Of a DNA stretch of 64,000 nt, positions 1 to 13,145 are shown one piece after another. Positions within the stretch are counted from its first letter, which is position 1. Each line of letters opens with the position of its first letter. Source of the DNA: Monodelphis domestica (lineage: Eukaryota; Chordata; Mammalia; Didelphimorphia; Didelphidae). The notes under the pieces were generated by a model that did not search any database, was not told where the DNA came from, and worked only from the letters and a program-made list of their open reading frames with translations. Made by a program: the position numbers and the translations under genes. The stretch is taken from assembly GCF_027887165.1 (NCBI RefSeq), contig NC_077230.1:29312351-29376350 (forward strand), read 5' to 3'.

Positions 1-3000
1 AATAATAAAAGTGAAAGTAAAAAAATTGAACTAACAAATGTCTAGAAGATGAAAAAAATAGGTAGAATATTGGTTAATTTGATTTAAAAAAGGAAAAAAA
101 AAGAATCACATTACCGGAATCAAGAATGAAATGGTTGACTTCACCTCTAAGGATGAAGAAATTAAACCAATTTTGGGACCTCTTTCTCCCATTTACATGA
201 CAACCTATCTAATAATCTAGGTTAAATGGAAGAATATTCACAAAAATACAAAGTGCCTAGATAAACAAAAAAAGAAATAGGTTACATAGTCTCATCTCAG
301 AAAAATAAACTGAACAAATGAATTCACCAAGAAAAAATCCCCACAGACAGATGGTTTCAGAAGTGAATCTTATCAAAATTTTTAAAGAAGAATTAATCTG
401 AATACTATAAAAACTTTTTAGCAAAATAAGCAAAAGGAGTCCTACTAAATTCTTTTTTGGCGCAAATATGATGCTGATAACTAAGCCAGGAAGACCAAAA
501 AAAAAAAAGATAAAGAAAATTACAAACCAATTTCCTTAATGAATATTCATATAAATATCTTAAATAAAATATTAGCAAAGGGACTATATCACAAGGATTA
601 TTCACTATGGCCAGGTGGGATTTAAACTAGGAATGCAAAGCTAGTTTAATATTAGGAAAATCCTCAGCATAAATGACCATATTAATAATCAAACTATCAG
701 AAATCACTTGATTATCTCAATAAGAGAAGATAAAGTCTTTGAAAAAATACAACACTCATTCCTTTTGAAAATACTTGAAAGTGTAGAAATATAAGGTCCT
801 TTCCTTAAATTAATAAGTAATATTTATTTAAAATCATCAGCAAATATAATTTTCAATGAGGCCAAGTTAGAAGCCTTCCCAATAAGATCAGGATTGAAGT
901 AAGGATCCCCATTATCCCCATTATTATTTAATATTATTTTAGAAATTACATTAGCAAGTAGAGAAGGAAAATAAATTGAAGGAATTAAAGTAAGAAATAA
1001 GGAAACTAAACTATCATTTTTGTCAATGTCATGATGGTATAATTAGAGAATCCTAGAAAATCAACTAAAAAACTAGTTGAAATAATAACTTTAACAAAGT
1101 TGCAGGATTCAAAATAAACACACATGAATCATCAGCATTTCTACATATTTTCAACAAAAATCAATGCTAAGAGTTAGAAGGAACAACTCCATTTAAAATC
1201 ACTCTAGTGGATATAAAATATTTGGGAATCTATTTGCCAAGACAAATGCAGAAATTATATGAACACAGTAAAAAAAAAAACATTTTTCACAGATATAAAG
1301 TTATATCTAAACAATTGGAAAAAACATTAATTGCTCAAGGTTAGGCCTAGCTAATATGATGAAAATAACAACCCTGCAGTTAATTCATGTATTTAGTGCC
1401 ATACCAATCAAACTACCAAAAAATTATCTCATAGAACTAAAAGAATAATAATTATAAAATTAATCTGGAAGAACAAAAAGTCAAGATTATCAAGGGAATT
1501 AAGGAAATAAAAATGTATAGGATGTTGGTCTAGTGGTACCAGATCTTAAACTGTACTATGCAGCAGTAATCGTCAAAATAATATGATACTGACTAAGAAA
1601 TAGAAAGGTGGATCAATGGAATAGATTAGGGGTAAATGACCTCAGAAATCTAGTGTTTGAAAACCCCAAAGATTCTAGATTTTGGAAAAAGATCTCACTA
1701 ATAGAATAACTTCTGGGAAAACTGGAAAACATGACAAAAATTAAGTTTAGATCAATATCTCACTCCCCATAACAATGTTAAGTTCAAAATGGGTATATGT
1801 TTTAAACAAAAAGAACAATATTATAAGTAAATTAGGGCAGCATAGAATAGTTTCATTATCTGATCTATGGAAAAGGAAAGATTTTCTGACTAAATAAGAG
1901 ATAGCAAACATTATAAGAAATAAAATTAATAACTTTGATTATATTAAATTTTTCAAAAAAGGTTTTGTACAATAAAAACCCAATGTAACCAAGATTAGAA
2001 GAGGAAAAACAGCCTGGGAAAATTTTTTATAATAATTTTTTTCTGATTTAGGTCTCATTTCTCAAATATACAAAGCACTAAATCAAATTTAGAACAAAAG
2101 TCATTCTGTAATTAATAAATAGTCAAAAGATTTGAATAGAAAATTTTCAGAGGAAAAATTCAAAGTTGTCAACAATCAGTTTTAAAAATCTTCTAAATAG
2201 TTCTTGATTTGAGAAATGCAAATTAAAACAATTCTGAGGTACCTTCTCATACCTATCAGATTGGCCAATGTGATAGTAAAGGAAAATAATAAAGATTGGG
2301 GGGAATGTGGCAAAATTTGAACACTAATGCATTGATTGTGGAGGTATCAGTTGATCCACCCATTCTGGAGGGCTAATTGGAATTATGCCCAAACAGCTTT
2401 CATATGCATTCCTTTTGATGCAGTTATACCACTACTAGGTCTGTATCCCAAAGAGATTTTGAAAAAATAGAAAGGGCATGTTTGCACACAAATATTTATA
2501 GCTCCACTTTTTGTGGTGACAAAGAATTGGAAACTTAAAGAATGTCCCTCAACTGAGAATGGATGAATAAATCGTGGTATATGATGGCCATGGAATAGTT
2601 TTGTGATATAAATAATGACAAACAAGATGATTTTGGAAAGACCTACATCATCTGATGCAAAGTGAAAGAACCATGATAATGTTATACACAGTAACTAAAA
2701 GATTGTGTAACCATCAAATATTATAGACTTTGTTCCTAACAGCAATATAATGATCCAGGACAATTCAGAGGGACACTTGAAAAAGAATGGTCTCTACCTC
2801 CAGAGAAAGAATGGTTGGAGTAGAAATGCAGAAGAAAACATGTGATTTATTTCTTGTTTATTTAGGTATATGATTTGGGGTTTTGGTTTTATAAGATTAT
2901 TCACTTTTAAAAATGAATAATATGGAAATATATTTTATGTGATAATACATGTATAACCCAGATTGAATTTCTTGTCAGATTTGGAAAAGGAGAGAGAAAA

Positions 3001-3085
3001 AGGGAGGGAGACAACATGAATCATATAACTTCAGAAAACTTATGTGGAAATTTGTTAGTAAAAAATACATTTTAAATAGATTAAA
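1..3085 (+). mobile_element. Old L1 retrotransposon, ORF2 RT region to 3' end, 5' side outside window
   Basis: Non-LTR retrotransposon fragment. It aligns by eye along its length with the better preserved L1 at 58-63.5 kb: the stretch around 660-1000 matches the reverse-transcriptase core (counterparts of the AFDKI, IRSG.KQG and catalytic DD regions), 1180-1560 the RT C-terminal part, and about 2200-3080 the L1 3' UTR with its 'ttggaaa..gaatgtccctcaactgagaatgg' block. It ends in an A-rich tail near 3085. Frames are closed every few codons, so it is a long-dead copy. The left edge is cut by the window, so the 5' end is unknown. Confidence 0.85.
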
Positions 3086-3835
3086 ATATAATTTCAAGGA
3101 CTTTCATTGTCTGAGGACTGGCAAAATCTCTATGTTGTCATCCACAAACACAAATATCCAGAGAAATGTTTCAAACAAAAGGAATCTCTCTTCTATTTAG
3201 AGTCAATCTTGCATATTCTTGATAACTTTAGTATTAGAGTCCAAATATATTGGTTCCATTGTCACTGATAGAGAAAAGAAATTAAACAAAAAAAATTTGA
3301 CAGGTATTTTCAGGTTTTCATGTTTGTTCTCCTACAAGTTTCTTACATAGCTGAGACATTCACTTTAAACATTTAACTGTTTTCTGAGGGAATACAGCTT
3401 ATAATATTTCACCATGTTTCTCCATGATATTTTATAATCTTTTTTTCTAAACTGGTGCTGTTTCCTCAGCTCCTATATTTTTCCAGCAAAGAAAGAAATT
3501 GAGTGTCTGCCAGCTGAGATATTTTCTAAGCTTTTTGGGAGGATGTGTGAGTGTGATGGATCCTTTCAGTTCTAGTAGTATTTGGCTCTAACTGGGCTAT
3601 ATTTTTAGGTCTTCTCAATTATTTCTTGAGTGGTAGTAATAAATTAGATGAGGTCATATCAAAAGGAAAATTCAAATAGATGTTCAAATGAAGGTATAAG
3701 AAATTCAAATGGACTTTGACATTCGACATGTTTCACTTATTTCTAGGAGTAATTCAGAAGAACTAAGTAGCTCATATTTTCATACTAAGTTCTATGATTT
3801 CCTAGAAATCACTTTTCTGTCCTATTTCACTTATG
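3086..3835. other. Intergenic, no recognisable feature
   Basis: AT-rich single-copy-looking sequence. I see no credible ORF, RNA gene or known repeat. Confidence 0.5.
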
Positions 3836-3912
3836 TTTAAAATGGGAATAATAATATTTGTTCTTCCAGCTTCACAGACCTGTCATGAGGATCAAACTTA
3901 ATAACAGATTTA
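3836..3912 (+). repeat. MIR-like SINE fragment
   Basis: The 'aaatgggaataataatatttgttc..tgtcatgaggatcaaa' string follows the core-to-tail region of the MIR consensus in plus orientation. Short and diverged. Confidence 0.5.
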
Positions 3913-4089
3913 AAAAGAAAATCAGATTTCCATGGCCATTCACTTTTTTTCAATCTGACCTCTTCTCTAGCCAAAGCTCATGAATCCTCATGAAGAATAA
4001 CAACACAGATAGTGTTAAGTAGATAATGAATGAAAAAGACCATTGAACAAATATGAGGGCAAAGCTGCAAAGGTTAAGTGATATAATGT

Positions 4090-4300
4090 AAAAATTCAAT
4101 AGAAATTCAATTGATTAATAAATAAATGTTTAAGTGTCAGTGGTGTGCCAAGCACTATACTGATTGTCATTTAATAAGTTCACACAACAAATTTTGTAAG
4201 ATGGGAGTCAAATATGTATTTATTGCATTCATAGTAGTCTTAAAGAGGCTGAAGATTTTGGGTTCCCTTATCCAAGCAGCCCTCCAGGAGCTACTTAGTT
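4090..4300 (+). repeat. L2/THER-like SINE tail
   Basis: 'aataaataaatgtttaagtg..gtgtgccaagcactatactg' resembles the conserved 'cattta..tgtgccaggcactgtgct' end shared by L2 and its SINE partners. Similar pieces lie near 6075, 43738 and 54960. Confidence 0.45.
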
Positions 4301-4409
4301 TTACTTAGATATGAATATACTAATTTTCATACACAGAGCACAAATTATATTTACCAATAATGACAAGAGTGGAGGTCCAGCTGGTATAGAGAATGCATAC
4401 AACAGATCA

Positions 4410-4745
4410 GTGATTTTAAGTTAGTATTCATATAATGTCTTAAGTTTGGCAAAATTCTTTCCAAATAGTATTTCATTTTATCTATAAAATAACCCTGGAA
4501 TTGTATGTCAGCTATGGGAAGGGGTGGGAGAAAGGGAGGGAGGGAAAGAATATGATCCTTGTAACCAAGGAATAATGTTCTAAATTGACTAAATAAAATT
4601 TACCAAAAAAATGTAAATAACCCTGAGGGGGGTAGATATTATCATGATTCCCTTGTTAAATATGAAGAAACTGAGTCAGAGAGTGAGTTACATGATTTCC
4701 CATAGTCTCACAGCCAGAAAGATTTTGGTTCATAGCTCCATCCAT
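4410..4745 (-). repeat. MIR-like SINE split by an L1 stub
   Basis: Minus-strand MIR arrangement: the left part (4410-4486) and the right part (4626-4745, with 'aagaaactgagtcagagag..gttacatgatttcccatagtctcacagc') become continuous once the L1 stub at 4498-4614 and one copy of its target duplication are removed. Confidence 0.6.
4498..4614 (+). mobile_element. 117-bp L1 3'-end stub with 11-bp target site duplication
   Basis: Extreme 5'-truncated L1 insertion containing only the last part of the 3' UTR ('tggaattgtatgtcagctatgg' block, the gggaggg run, and 'aataaaattta' then A-rich tail). It is flanked by the perfect 11-bp direct repeat aaataaccctg at 4487-4497 and 4615-4625. The same tail sequence ends the L1 at 14.4-15.3 kb. 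Confidence 0.85.
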
Positions 4746-4869
4746 AATCACTTGCCATTTTCAAATACAATGTCAATAAACTTAAAAAGAGTGAAAATGT
4801 ATGCATTTTCAAGGGTAAAGTGTATCCAAAATATTGACATTTATCTGGTATCTAATATAGTGAAACATT

Positions 4870-4940
4870 AAGTAAGGTACTATAAAACATAAAATATATA
4901 TATATACATATGTGTGTGTGTATGTATATATGTATATAAC
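4870..4940. repeat. (TA)n/(TG)n low-complexity tract
   Basis: Alternating 'atatatatatacatatgtgtgtgtgtatgtatata' sequence. Confidence 0.8.
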
Positions 4941-5579
4941 ATAAGACCATAAGATAAGGTGGCTAGCTTCAAGGAACAAGTAATATAATAAATTCAGAAC
5001 TCAAGGACTAATGAAAAATATGCTACTCATCACTAGACAGGTCATGAAAAATAAGATATGTATTTTTATTTGCAGTCATTGTGGGGACTAGTGTTTGACT
5101 ATGGAAATTTGTTACAAGGACTTTGTTTTCCTTTTTTAAGATGAGAGCTAAAAGTAAGAAGGCAAAGGAAAACAGGAAAAGCATAACAAAAAAAAGAAAG
5201 AAAAATAGAGTAAAGGAAATACCTTTTTAAACACAAATGAGATAATTAATTAAAGGCCAGAAAGAGTCAGCAAGAAGTAGGAGAGATTCCATAGATACAG
5301 ATAAATTTCATTGTTTATTTTTAAAGGAATGAAACCCTTTTGTAAAAGAGAAATGTTGTTTCCTAGTACAAGCTTTTTTCTGCTCTACTAGGAATATGGA
5401 TGTTTATTTTATTTGTTGCTTGTTACATTCAAATGAAAAACAAATGTTTTCAGAAAAGGAAATGCAAAGGATATGCAAGAAATAGTAAAATTGTTGGATT
5501 GGTATAATCCCTTTGCGGTGGCATCATTCAAATATAGGAGATGCAATATTCCAAGGTGGTTTTCAATTTTTTCCTCTTA

Positions 5580-5580
<1 letters not shown>

Positions 5581-5620
<40 letters not shown>

Positions 5621-5622
5621 TT
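5581..5622 (+). repeat. (TG)n microsatellite
   Basis: About 16 consecutive TG units, then one TA interruption and three more TG units. A frame reading through it gives Val-Cys repeats and is not a gene. Confidence 0.95.
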
Positions 5623-6440
5623 GGGGGCAGTGGGGGTATGCAGAAGGTTTGTTTTAGGTATTCATAAAATGTGGCAAGCAGAGCTGGACCCAACACTTCA
5701 TTTTTATACTGTCCTGAGAAAACATAAGTTTCATTACAGCTACTGTACCTATTACAATGCAGACCATCATAGCATTAGTATTTTTAGCTGCCATGTCATG
5801 CAATTGATTCATTTTGATCATTTTCACAGGAACTATCAGCTGGCATCTTCCTCATCTTGTACTTGTGAAGTCTTTGAATACTATATATATAATTATCACT
5901 AATATATTTAAATGCACAGTATTAGATTTATATCATCCTGTTAGTCTGTTAAGGTAATTTTCTTTCCTCTGTCACCCAAGGTGTTAGCTATCTTTCCCAG
6001 TTTCACGTCATCTACAAATTTGGAAGTAATCCCACTTAAGCCATCAATAGTTAATTTGAACCTCAACAAAAAATAAATGTATACATCTAGCCACTACTAT
6101 GTCCATGATTTTGTGCTAGATTCTAGGAAGACAAAAGTTCAAATGACAGTCTCCGCCCTTCTCACATTTATTTCTTCATCCATGTCATTCCTAAAATATT
6201 TTTTAAAAAAGAAAGAAAGGAACTTCATAGTGCCCTGTAGCATTCAAATTTTTCTTTAAGATGACATTAAGTCAATGATTACTATTCTTTGAGCCTAGGG
6301 TGTCAATCAATTCTGAATAAGCCAAACTATAAAATAAGGAGGTACAGGACTGAGTTTTTGCAATTCCGTTGACTTAAACTCATCAAAGAAAGCTGAGATT
6401 TTATTTTTTAATCATCCTAATTATCTTATTTCTTAAGAAT
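5623..6440. other. Intergenic with possible ancient CR1/L3 and L2-tail relics
   Basis: Around 5960-6040 the phrase 'gtcatctacaaatttgg' resembles old CR1/L3 elements, and 6075-6160 resembles the L2/THER tail ('tactatgtcc..tgtgctagattctagg'). Both are too diverged for firm calls. Nothing else recognised. Confidence 0.3.
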
Positions 6441-6449
6441 AATATGAAA

Positions 6450-7090
6450 GAGTACAATCATTTTGGAAAGCAGTTTTAAATTATACAGAAGATTAATAAA
6501 TAATTAATAAATAATGACTCAGCTATATCATATTCAGGCCTATTCTCAAAAGAAATTAAAGAAAAAAGAAAAATTCTTATACATGAAAATATTTATTCCA
6601 ACAAAACAAAACAAAAAGCAACAAAAAACCCTTGATAAACTGGAAACCAAGGGCTATCTATCAAATTAAGCATGCCTGATTAAATTGTGACATATGCATA
6701 TAACAGAATCCTATTTTGTTTTAAGAAATTAGTAAATAGATGATTTCAAAGAAACATGTAAAAACTAGCATAAACTTTTGCAGAATGAAGTTAGAAAAGA
6801 CAGAATTACAATTTGTAACCTAATTTTGGTTTTATAAAATTGAACAATTCTGAAGACACAAACTTTTGAACAATGAAATGAATAGGATCAAAAGGGCAAT
6901 TGACCAATTTGGAAACTATAAGAACTATGCAATGTCCATAATGTTTCCAGAGGATCAAGAATGAACATGAAGGTACAATTTGAGATGTTTATGCATACAC
7001 ATACACACACACATTCACATATTCACATATTCACACACTCACAATATTTAAAACAATGAGGGAATTTATTTTCCTTGACTATTTGTTATG
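6450..7090 (+). mobile_element. Diverged L1 3'-end fragment
   Basis: The order 'ttttggaaagcagttt..', 'gactcagctatatcatattcaggcctattctcaaa', 'attgtgacatatgcatataacagaatcctattttg' follows the L1 3' UTR order seen at 2340-2620 and 14580-14830. A (CA)n-rich 'acacacacacattcacatattcacat' block near 7000-7045 lies at its end. Confidence 0.55.
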
Positions 7091-8001
7091 TGAAATGTCT
7101 TTTCCTTTTTTACCATTGGGGTGAGCACCACAGGGAGAGAAAATAAATTATGTTGCTAATTAATCTTTCAGATAGATTTTGGGGGCTATCGATGAGGAAT
7201 ATTGCATTAACTTTCAGATGAGGTCTCATTATTATTGTTTGTTGGTTTTATGTAATTGTTTACATTTTTTCAAGACACCTTCAATGCCTTGAAGATAATA
7301 TAGAAATGTTTTTATTGTACAAACAAAACATGTCAACACATTTTTAATCTTCCTATTAGATATTTTTGTTCTATCTTTTTCTTATCCAAATATAATTTTG
7401 TTTAATAGAGAAATTTGTATTAAAATAATAAAATGACAATTCTACTTTCCTGTTTTGTCCATTTTTGTAATCTTCTCTACAAGTGTTTCTCAAAAGAGAA
7501 ATAAAAAATTGTACTTTTTTTTATCTTCCTTAATCTTTTATTTTCAGAAACCTCAGCTAACATAGCTTTAGTTTTGACACATTTTTAATGTGGCCAGGTA
7601 CTATTATTTTTGATATTAAGCATATCTCAAAATATTATACTCTTAAAACACTAATGATTAAGTGAGTACAAAATGCCATATTATGGCAATTCTACTATAA
7701 CTACAATCACCTACCTATATGAAATATTTTTCAACTTAAAGCCTCTTAATGGATTTTAAATCAAATGGATAGATTTAAAGTAATCCTCTATATTCTACAA
7801 TAAATAGATATTTCATGATATTATTTATGGTGAATATATCATGCCATCCTCCTATTAAAAAATATTGACCCTGACAGCCATCTTCTCTGAATGTTTTTTT
7901 TTAATATAAGTTTATTTATATAAACAGTAAAAACTATATTTGTGTCCTCTTTGTAAAAGACTCAATCATTTTACTACTGTATTTTCCACCATTCTATATT
8001 C
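7091..8001. other. Intergenic, no recognisable feature
   Basis: AT-rich, single-copy appearance. No credible ORF or known repeat seen. Confidence 0.5.
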
Positions 8002-8005
8002 CCAG

Positions 8006-8977
8006 TGTGACAAGGAAATCACTTTAAAAGACTGATATATATTAATTTAAGGTTGCCAAGGAATTCAGCTATGTAATTCCTAAATGAAAACTCAAGTCAG
8101 CAGTCAACCTTTTATGGAGTTTAATTACAACAGGAGGAAGAAAGGAATTAGAGATAGAGAGAGAAAAGGGAGAGAAGGGAATAGGGCTTAAATACCCCTT
8201 CTGTTTAGGCTGGGCCAAAAGGACCAAGCCCTTAGATAGCTGGGGCAAAGAAAAGAGATCAGTCCCTATTACTCACGTGACCAAAATGGAGAAACAGTCT
8301 CAGAGGCCCCCACCTTCAGCTTCCTTCAGAGCAAGCTTCTCAGAGCACACTCCAACCACTCAGACAAACTCCTCAACCACTACCTCTGAGTCTTCAGACC
8401 CCTCTCTCTTTAAGGAAACCATCCAAGTTCCCTCCCCTCAGTTCTCATATCTACCAATCACTGTCCATCAATTTCCCTGTGCCAATGGAGGCTCTAGCTT
8501 AACCCAGGACCGCCCAGAGGTCTCTGGCTTTGCACATGTCTGTTGAAGGTCATATTTTCAAATAATTAAATCTTTGATCCTTTGCTACAGCCCTTCCTAA
8601 ATCCTGTTAACCTGAGTAGGGTAGAGATTGGAATAATTAAATTTTGATCTATGCTGCAGCCCTTCCTCAATCCTGTTAGGACTGAGTAGGGTGGAGATTG
8701 ATTCCAAGTATCTCCATTGTATCAATTCTAAAATCAATCATGACTCAAAGAAATTCCTGTTCTATGCTTAAGCATAGGTCAAAGTCCTTTCCATTGTTCA
8801 GCAAAAGGTTTCTGTCCTAAAGTAATCTTAAGAAGGGAGGAGGAGGAACCTCCCATGCCAATGGGGTTCACATTCCAATAGCCAAGACCCACTATCAATA
8901 GGAAATTTTTCAAGTATGAAATTTCCCAATGGTGAAGTTTCCAACATTTATAAGTCTAAGAAATTTTAAGGTTTACA
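8006..8977 (-). mobile_element. Solo LTR A, minus strand, with 4-bp duplication ccag
   Basis: Read on the minus strand the element runs from TGTAAAC (8977) to a CACA end (8006), the expected TG..CA retroviral LTR termini. It is flanked by ccag at 8002-8005 and 8978-8981. Its first ~100 bases and the block at 8447-8461 (gatt-ggtagat motif) match LTRs B, C and D. No internal retroviral sequence adjoins it, so it is probably a recombination-derived solo LTR. The 89-codon frame at 8277-8546 lies inside and is incidental. Confidence 0.75.
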
Positions 8978-8981
8978 CCAG

Positions 8982-10860
8982 CCATCTGCATTTATCTCCA
9001 CCCTCCAAAAAAGTAGTTCATATTAATGTCTGGCAATCAACTTGAGCATGCTTAAAAACTCTGACACACTTTGAAGATTACCTAAAACTATTTATATACA
9101 CTTTTGATAGAATATTAAACAGAACCTTCCATTAATCAATAGTGCTTTTTTTAGAAGATCACATATTTAAAGAGTGTGATAATTCTTATACCCATGACAT
9201 TTAGATTGATTTACATTATTAGGAAGATATGCTTGCCAAAGGAGAAACTTGTATTTACCTTCGTTTTAACTGTTTTAATTAGATATTCTATTAAAAATGG
9301 TAGTGGGATATCTTGAACAAAGAGAGATTTTGAGACATCATGGAATATAGAAATGTAAACAAAACTAACATCAGTGACTTTCTTATGGTTCCCTCAGATG
9401 TTACTGCAGACACACACTAGAGAGCAACATGAATAACATTGTTATACAAAAGAATGTCTTGTCAGTAACTGGGTAGATATAACTAGATATTAAATATCTT
9501 AAAAATAACTGCTTCAGAGAATGACTACAATTGAAGGCTATAGGGGTGATTAATGCTAAATAGATTTTAAGAATCTGGGTTACTTACATAGTAAACTTTT
9601 GGGGACCAAAAATCTTTACACTTTTGATTAGTTTAATTATTTCCTGTAGGTGTCCAGGGAAGAGGAGTTGTAGATCCATACTGAGTTTCTGATTACACTT
9701 CACACCCCATAGGCTTCTTCTCAGGTTCTTTTTCTCTTGTTAGGATTATTGAATCACATTTATCTTTGGTTATTTAGTTCTTGGCCATGAAGAGACAATG
9801 TGTTCTGGTTTTATATATGTGATTTTGAGTTCCCATTATAAATTAGCTCTATATGTACACTGGCTCTTCAGTATGTCTAAATGTTTAAGATTATTTTATA
9901 GAGCCCAAACAAAGTGATATTTTATCATTGTGGAATAAGAATTTGAAAAATATTAAAGTATTCAAAATTAAGGGATAATATTTTTATCCATAAAGACAGA
10001 GAATTCTAGATCCAGAAAGAATCTGGGACCTGAACTAATGCAATTTGTAGATTTGGTGGATATCAGAACTGAGAGATAAAGAACTGTGAGTTGAAAATGA
10101 AAAGGACTGATAATTGTCATAATCAGTAATTACAATAATAGCCTACAAAAAGCAGGAAAATGTTTTCTTAATATATTTGACTTTGATGAATGTAATACAA
10201 AGAGACATGGGTCCAAGGGTTTATTGATAAGTATTTAATAAAAAGCTCTCTGAGAAAAAAAATGCTGATGTACTTTTCTACATAATCTGCCTTATCAACA
10301 TTTTTTAGCACTTTTCTTAAAACTAGGCAACTATCTTAACCACTGAAGCCTATATTTGTATTTTTTAAATTTCTGTGTTCTATATGCTTATACTCAAATT
10401 TGACCATCTGCTCAAAGTTACCACTACAGGTCCTAGTTAAAGAGTATGAGGAGTTGTAGTGAGCAGATGGGAAGTTTTTGCATTCATAGTACGTGGTTCA
10501 GGAAAGGGAATAAGTTCAGTGGGTAAGCAAACATTTTAGTTAGGTCAGGAGGGTAGATCTCCAAGGTCTTCAAAGGGAAGCATTGACAGCTTGTGGGGTG
10601 CTGATAAACTGGTTTTCCATACCCTGAGATTGTGCTGAGCTCTGTCATTTAGTGCCCCCTGTATGACAGGATTATATTTGGGGAGAGAGTAATTAACATT
10701 CATAGTAAATGCTATGTTTGATTGGCAGAGTTTCAGGCCTTCAATATTCTCTGCATGGAAAAATAAAACATAAAAGCCTATTAAGGGGATAACATTGGGC
10801 AAGCAGACCCAGAGACTGTAGTGTGTTTTGATTCACAAGAGTTGTTTTACAACATATACC
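8982..10860. other. Intergenic, no gene recognised
   Basis: Mostly single-copy-looking AT-rich sequence. A weak CTCF-like match on the minus strand at about 10653-10666 (complement CAGGGGGCACT) lacks the 5' half of the motif. Confidence 0.45.
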
Positions 10861-11425
10861 TTCTTATTTCATAAATGTGAGAACTGGGCAAATTAATTAA
10901 TCCTTTAAAGTCTTTATGTTCTCACATATAAAGTGGAATAAATAATATTGAAATTGCCTACCTCATAGGGATATTGTAAGGAAACTACTTTGTAAACTTT
11001 AGAGCACTGTCTAAATCTGAAGGATAAGCATTAGTTTGAAAGGTGTTATTCTAAGTTCTAAAAAAATAAAACAATCATAATAATAAGCATGTTTCAAAGT
11101 GCAATCATCTGCTTCAAAAGTCAGTTTCCCATCAACAGAGATTTTTAAGCTTCTGGTCAATATCTACTTTTGGGAATGTTATTTAAGGTGAGTAAAAGGC
11201 AAAAATAATAGAGTTACTTAACGATTTACTAGAGGTTATCAATTTTGGGCAATGAGGGAATTGTGGCCTTTAGAGTTATTGTTCCTTCGATTTGAATCAC
11301 ACCTTTCATAACGTGGTTGTTGACAAATTGGATCTTTGTTTCTTAGTCTGAAGTTGAGGGAGTTAAACTAGATGAACTCTGTGTTCCTTGTGAGCAGAAA
11401 TATCTATGATCTTCTGTATTTTTCT
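10861..11425 (+). repeat. MIR/THER-like SINE fragments
   Basis: 10861-11035 follows MIR ('gggcaaattaattaatcctttaaag..ctacctcatagggatattgtaagg..'). 11335-11425 carries the marsupial MIR-like 'gggagttaaactagatgaactctgtgttccttg..ctatgatc' end. Possibly two separate insertions. Confidence 0.55.
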
Positions 11426-11499
11426 TGAAATAATAGGAAAAGTCCTAAGACAGTATAATATATAGAAAAAAAAAAGTCAGAAAAGACCTTGGGTAAAAT

Positions 11500-12005
11500 C
11501 CAACTCTAATTTGCTTTTTTCTACCCACACATGTCATGACCAAATCCAAACTCTGAACCTCAGTGTCCTTATCTATGAAATGTAAATAATAACATTAGTT
11601 TTGGTATCTTCCTTACAATTCTTAAATGAGGTAATGGAAATGAGACATATTACAAGTTAGAAAGTGTTAAGTGAAGGTAAATTATTATTATTATTACTAG
11701 GTACACTTGAAACTTGATGTCCTCTGAGATCCCTTCAGAGCATGAATTTTTGTGATTCTGAATTCAAAGATCTGTTTTCTGAAAAGATCCTTTACTGGAG
11801 TATGGTTAACATATTCAGGGAAAGAGCAGGTCTTGCATTTGAAGTAAGAGTCAAATCCCTGGGCTCAAATATTTATGCTGTTAGTAACTATCTGTGAGAT
11901 TTGGGGTAAGTTATTTATCCCCAGAGGTTTTTAGTTCCCTCATTTGTAGAGGGAATGTTAGAAATTATACCATATAAGGTCCCTACAAATCAATGAACTT
12001 AGATA
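11500..12005 (+). repeat. Two more MIR-like SINE relics
   Basis: 11520-11690 ('ctctgaacctcagtgtccttatctatgaaatgtaaat') and 11840-12000 ('ttggggtaagttatttatccccagagg..ttccctcatttgtagaggg') each follow the MIR core in plus orientation. Confidence 0.55.
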
Positions 12006-12955
12006 CCCAGTCTCTACCATTACCAAGCACCTGATGACACTGTTACAGCCTTCCATATATTGAGTCTCCTGAACATGGTTATTTATGACTCTCCTCAGAG
12101 AATTTATTGGTCAGATGACATAAGCTCCCTCTTTATTTAGGGCACCATTATAAGATACTATGGTTCCCAACAGGATGATTTTCATGCTTAACAGAAACCA
12201 AATGTTCAGTATTGCCTACCATCTGGTGATTTTCTCTTTATTGGGAAATGTTATGAACACCATTGAGACAAGGGATTTGTAATATCTCTAGCAATATAAA
12301 AGATAAGGAAAAGAGATCTCACCATCAGAATTTGTCCTGAAGGACCTCTTTATTTTGACTTCTTAGAGTGGGAAATTTTAGAAATTCCTTTAAAAGACTA
12401 AAATCTTCCATTTTCATCATGTATAATTCATAAGCCAACAGAACAAGTTTATTCACTTAACATTTCTATGCTATATACAAATTAAGCATTTAGTAAATTT
12501 TTATTTAGTAAATGGATAACTAAATAATACAGAATATTATTAGACCATACTGAAGGTTGCTTCTCATGAGGGGAAAAATATTGAGACCAAATTCTTCTTG
12601 GCTCTTTAATTTACCAAAGTAAAGCTGTATAGATGTGAGCCCAAATCCAAACCTAAATCATATATATTGCTGCCCTTATAATGAATGAATAAGCAAAGTT
12701 TTATTGAATCTCTTACTCCTTGATCCCATAGTAAATTAATTAAATGTATTACTGATGCTATAATGATGAAGTTATATATCAGCCATCTGACTTTTTATTC
12801 ATAGGGACTACCCAAAGGGCAGATTCCCATAACAAGTGCTATTTAACTGTCAGCTTATGTTCATGGTCTCTATTGGACTGGTCTTCAGCTTCATTATAAC
12901 ATGAAAATAATAATAGAAGAAAATTTGGATAATGATTTAAGTTTTATAGATTATT
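12006..12955. other. Intergenic, no recognisable feature
   Basis: No credible ORF or repeat recognised. Confidence 0.45.
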
Positions 12956-13145
12956 TGAATCACATAAGAATCCTTGTAGTTACATGATTAACTCCATTTT
13001 ATAGTTGAGGATACTGAGGCAGATAAGTTTATTTGACTTGCTTAGGGTCACACACCTAATATCTGAAGCAGGATTCAAATTTATGCCTTCCTGGGTCTAA
13101 GTACCATATTCTTTGCACTATTCCACCTAGTTACCCAAGCAAAGG
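12956..13145 (-). repeat. MIR/THER-like SINE
   Basis: Minus-strand MIR signature: 'ttttatagttgaggatactgaggcagataag', then 'cttgcttagggtcacacacctaatatctgaagcaggattcaaattta'. Confidence 0.75.

Noticed and set aside
5513..5902. 129-codon frame with a Cys-Val repeat
   Set aside because: Crosses the (TG)n microsatellite; the rest has no recognisable domain.
8277..8546. 89-codon Ser/Thr-rich frame
   Set aside because: Entirely within solo LTR A, antisense to its transcription direction.
10645..10672. CTCF-like site on the minus strand
   Set aside because: The GGGGGCAC half fits but the 5' CCA half does not.
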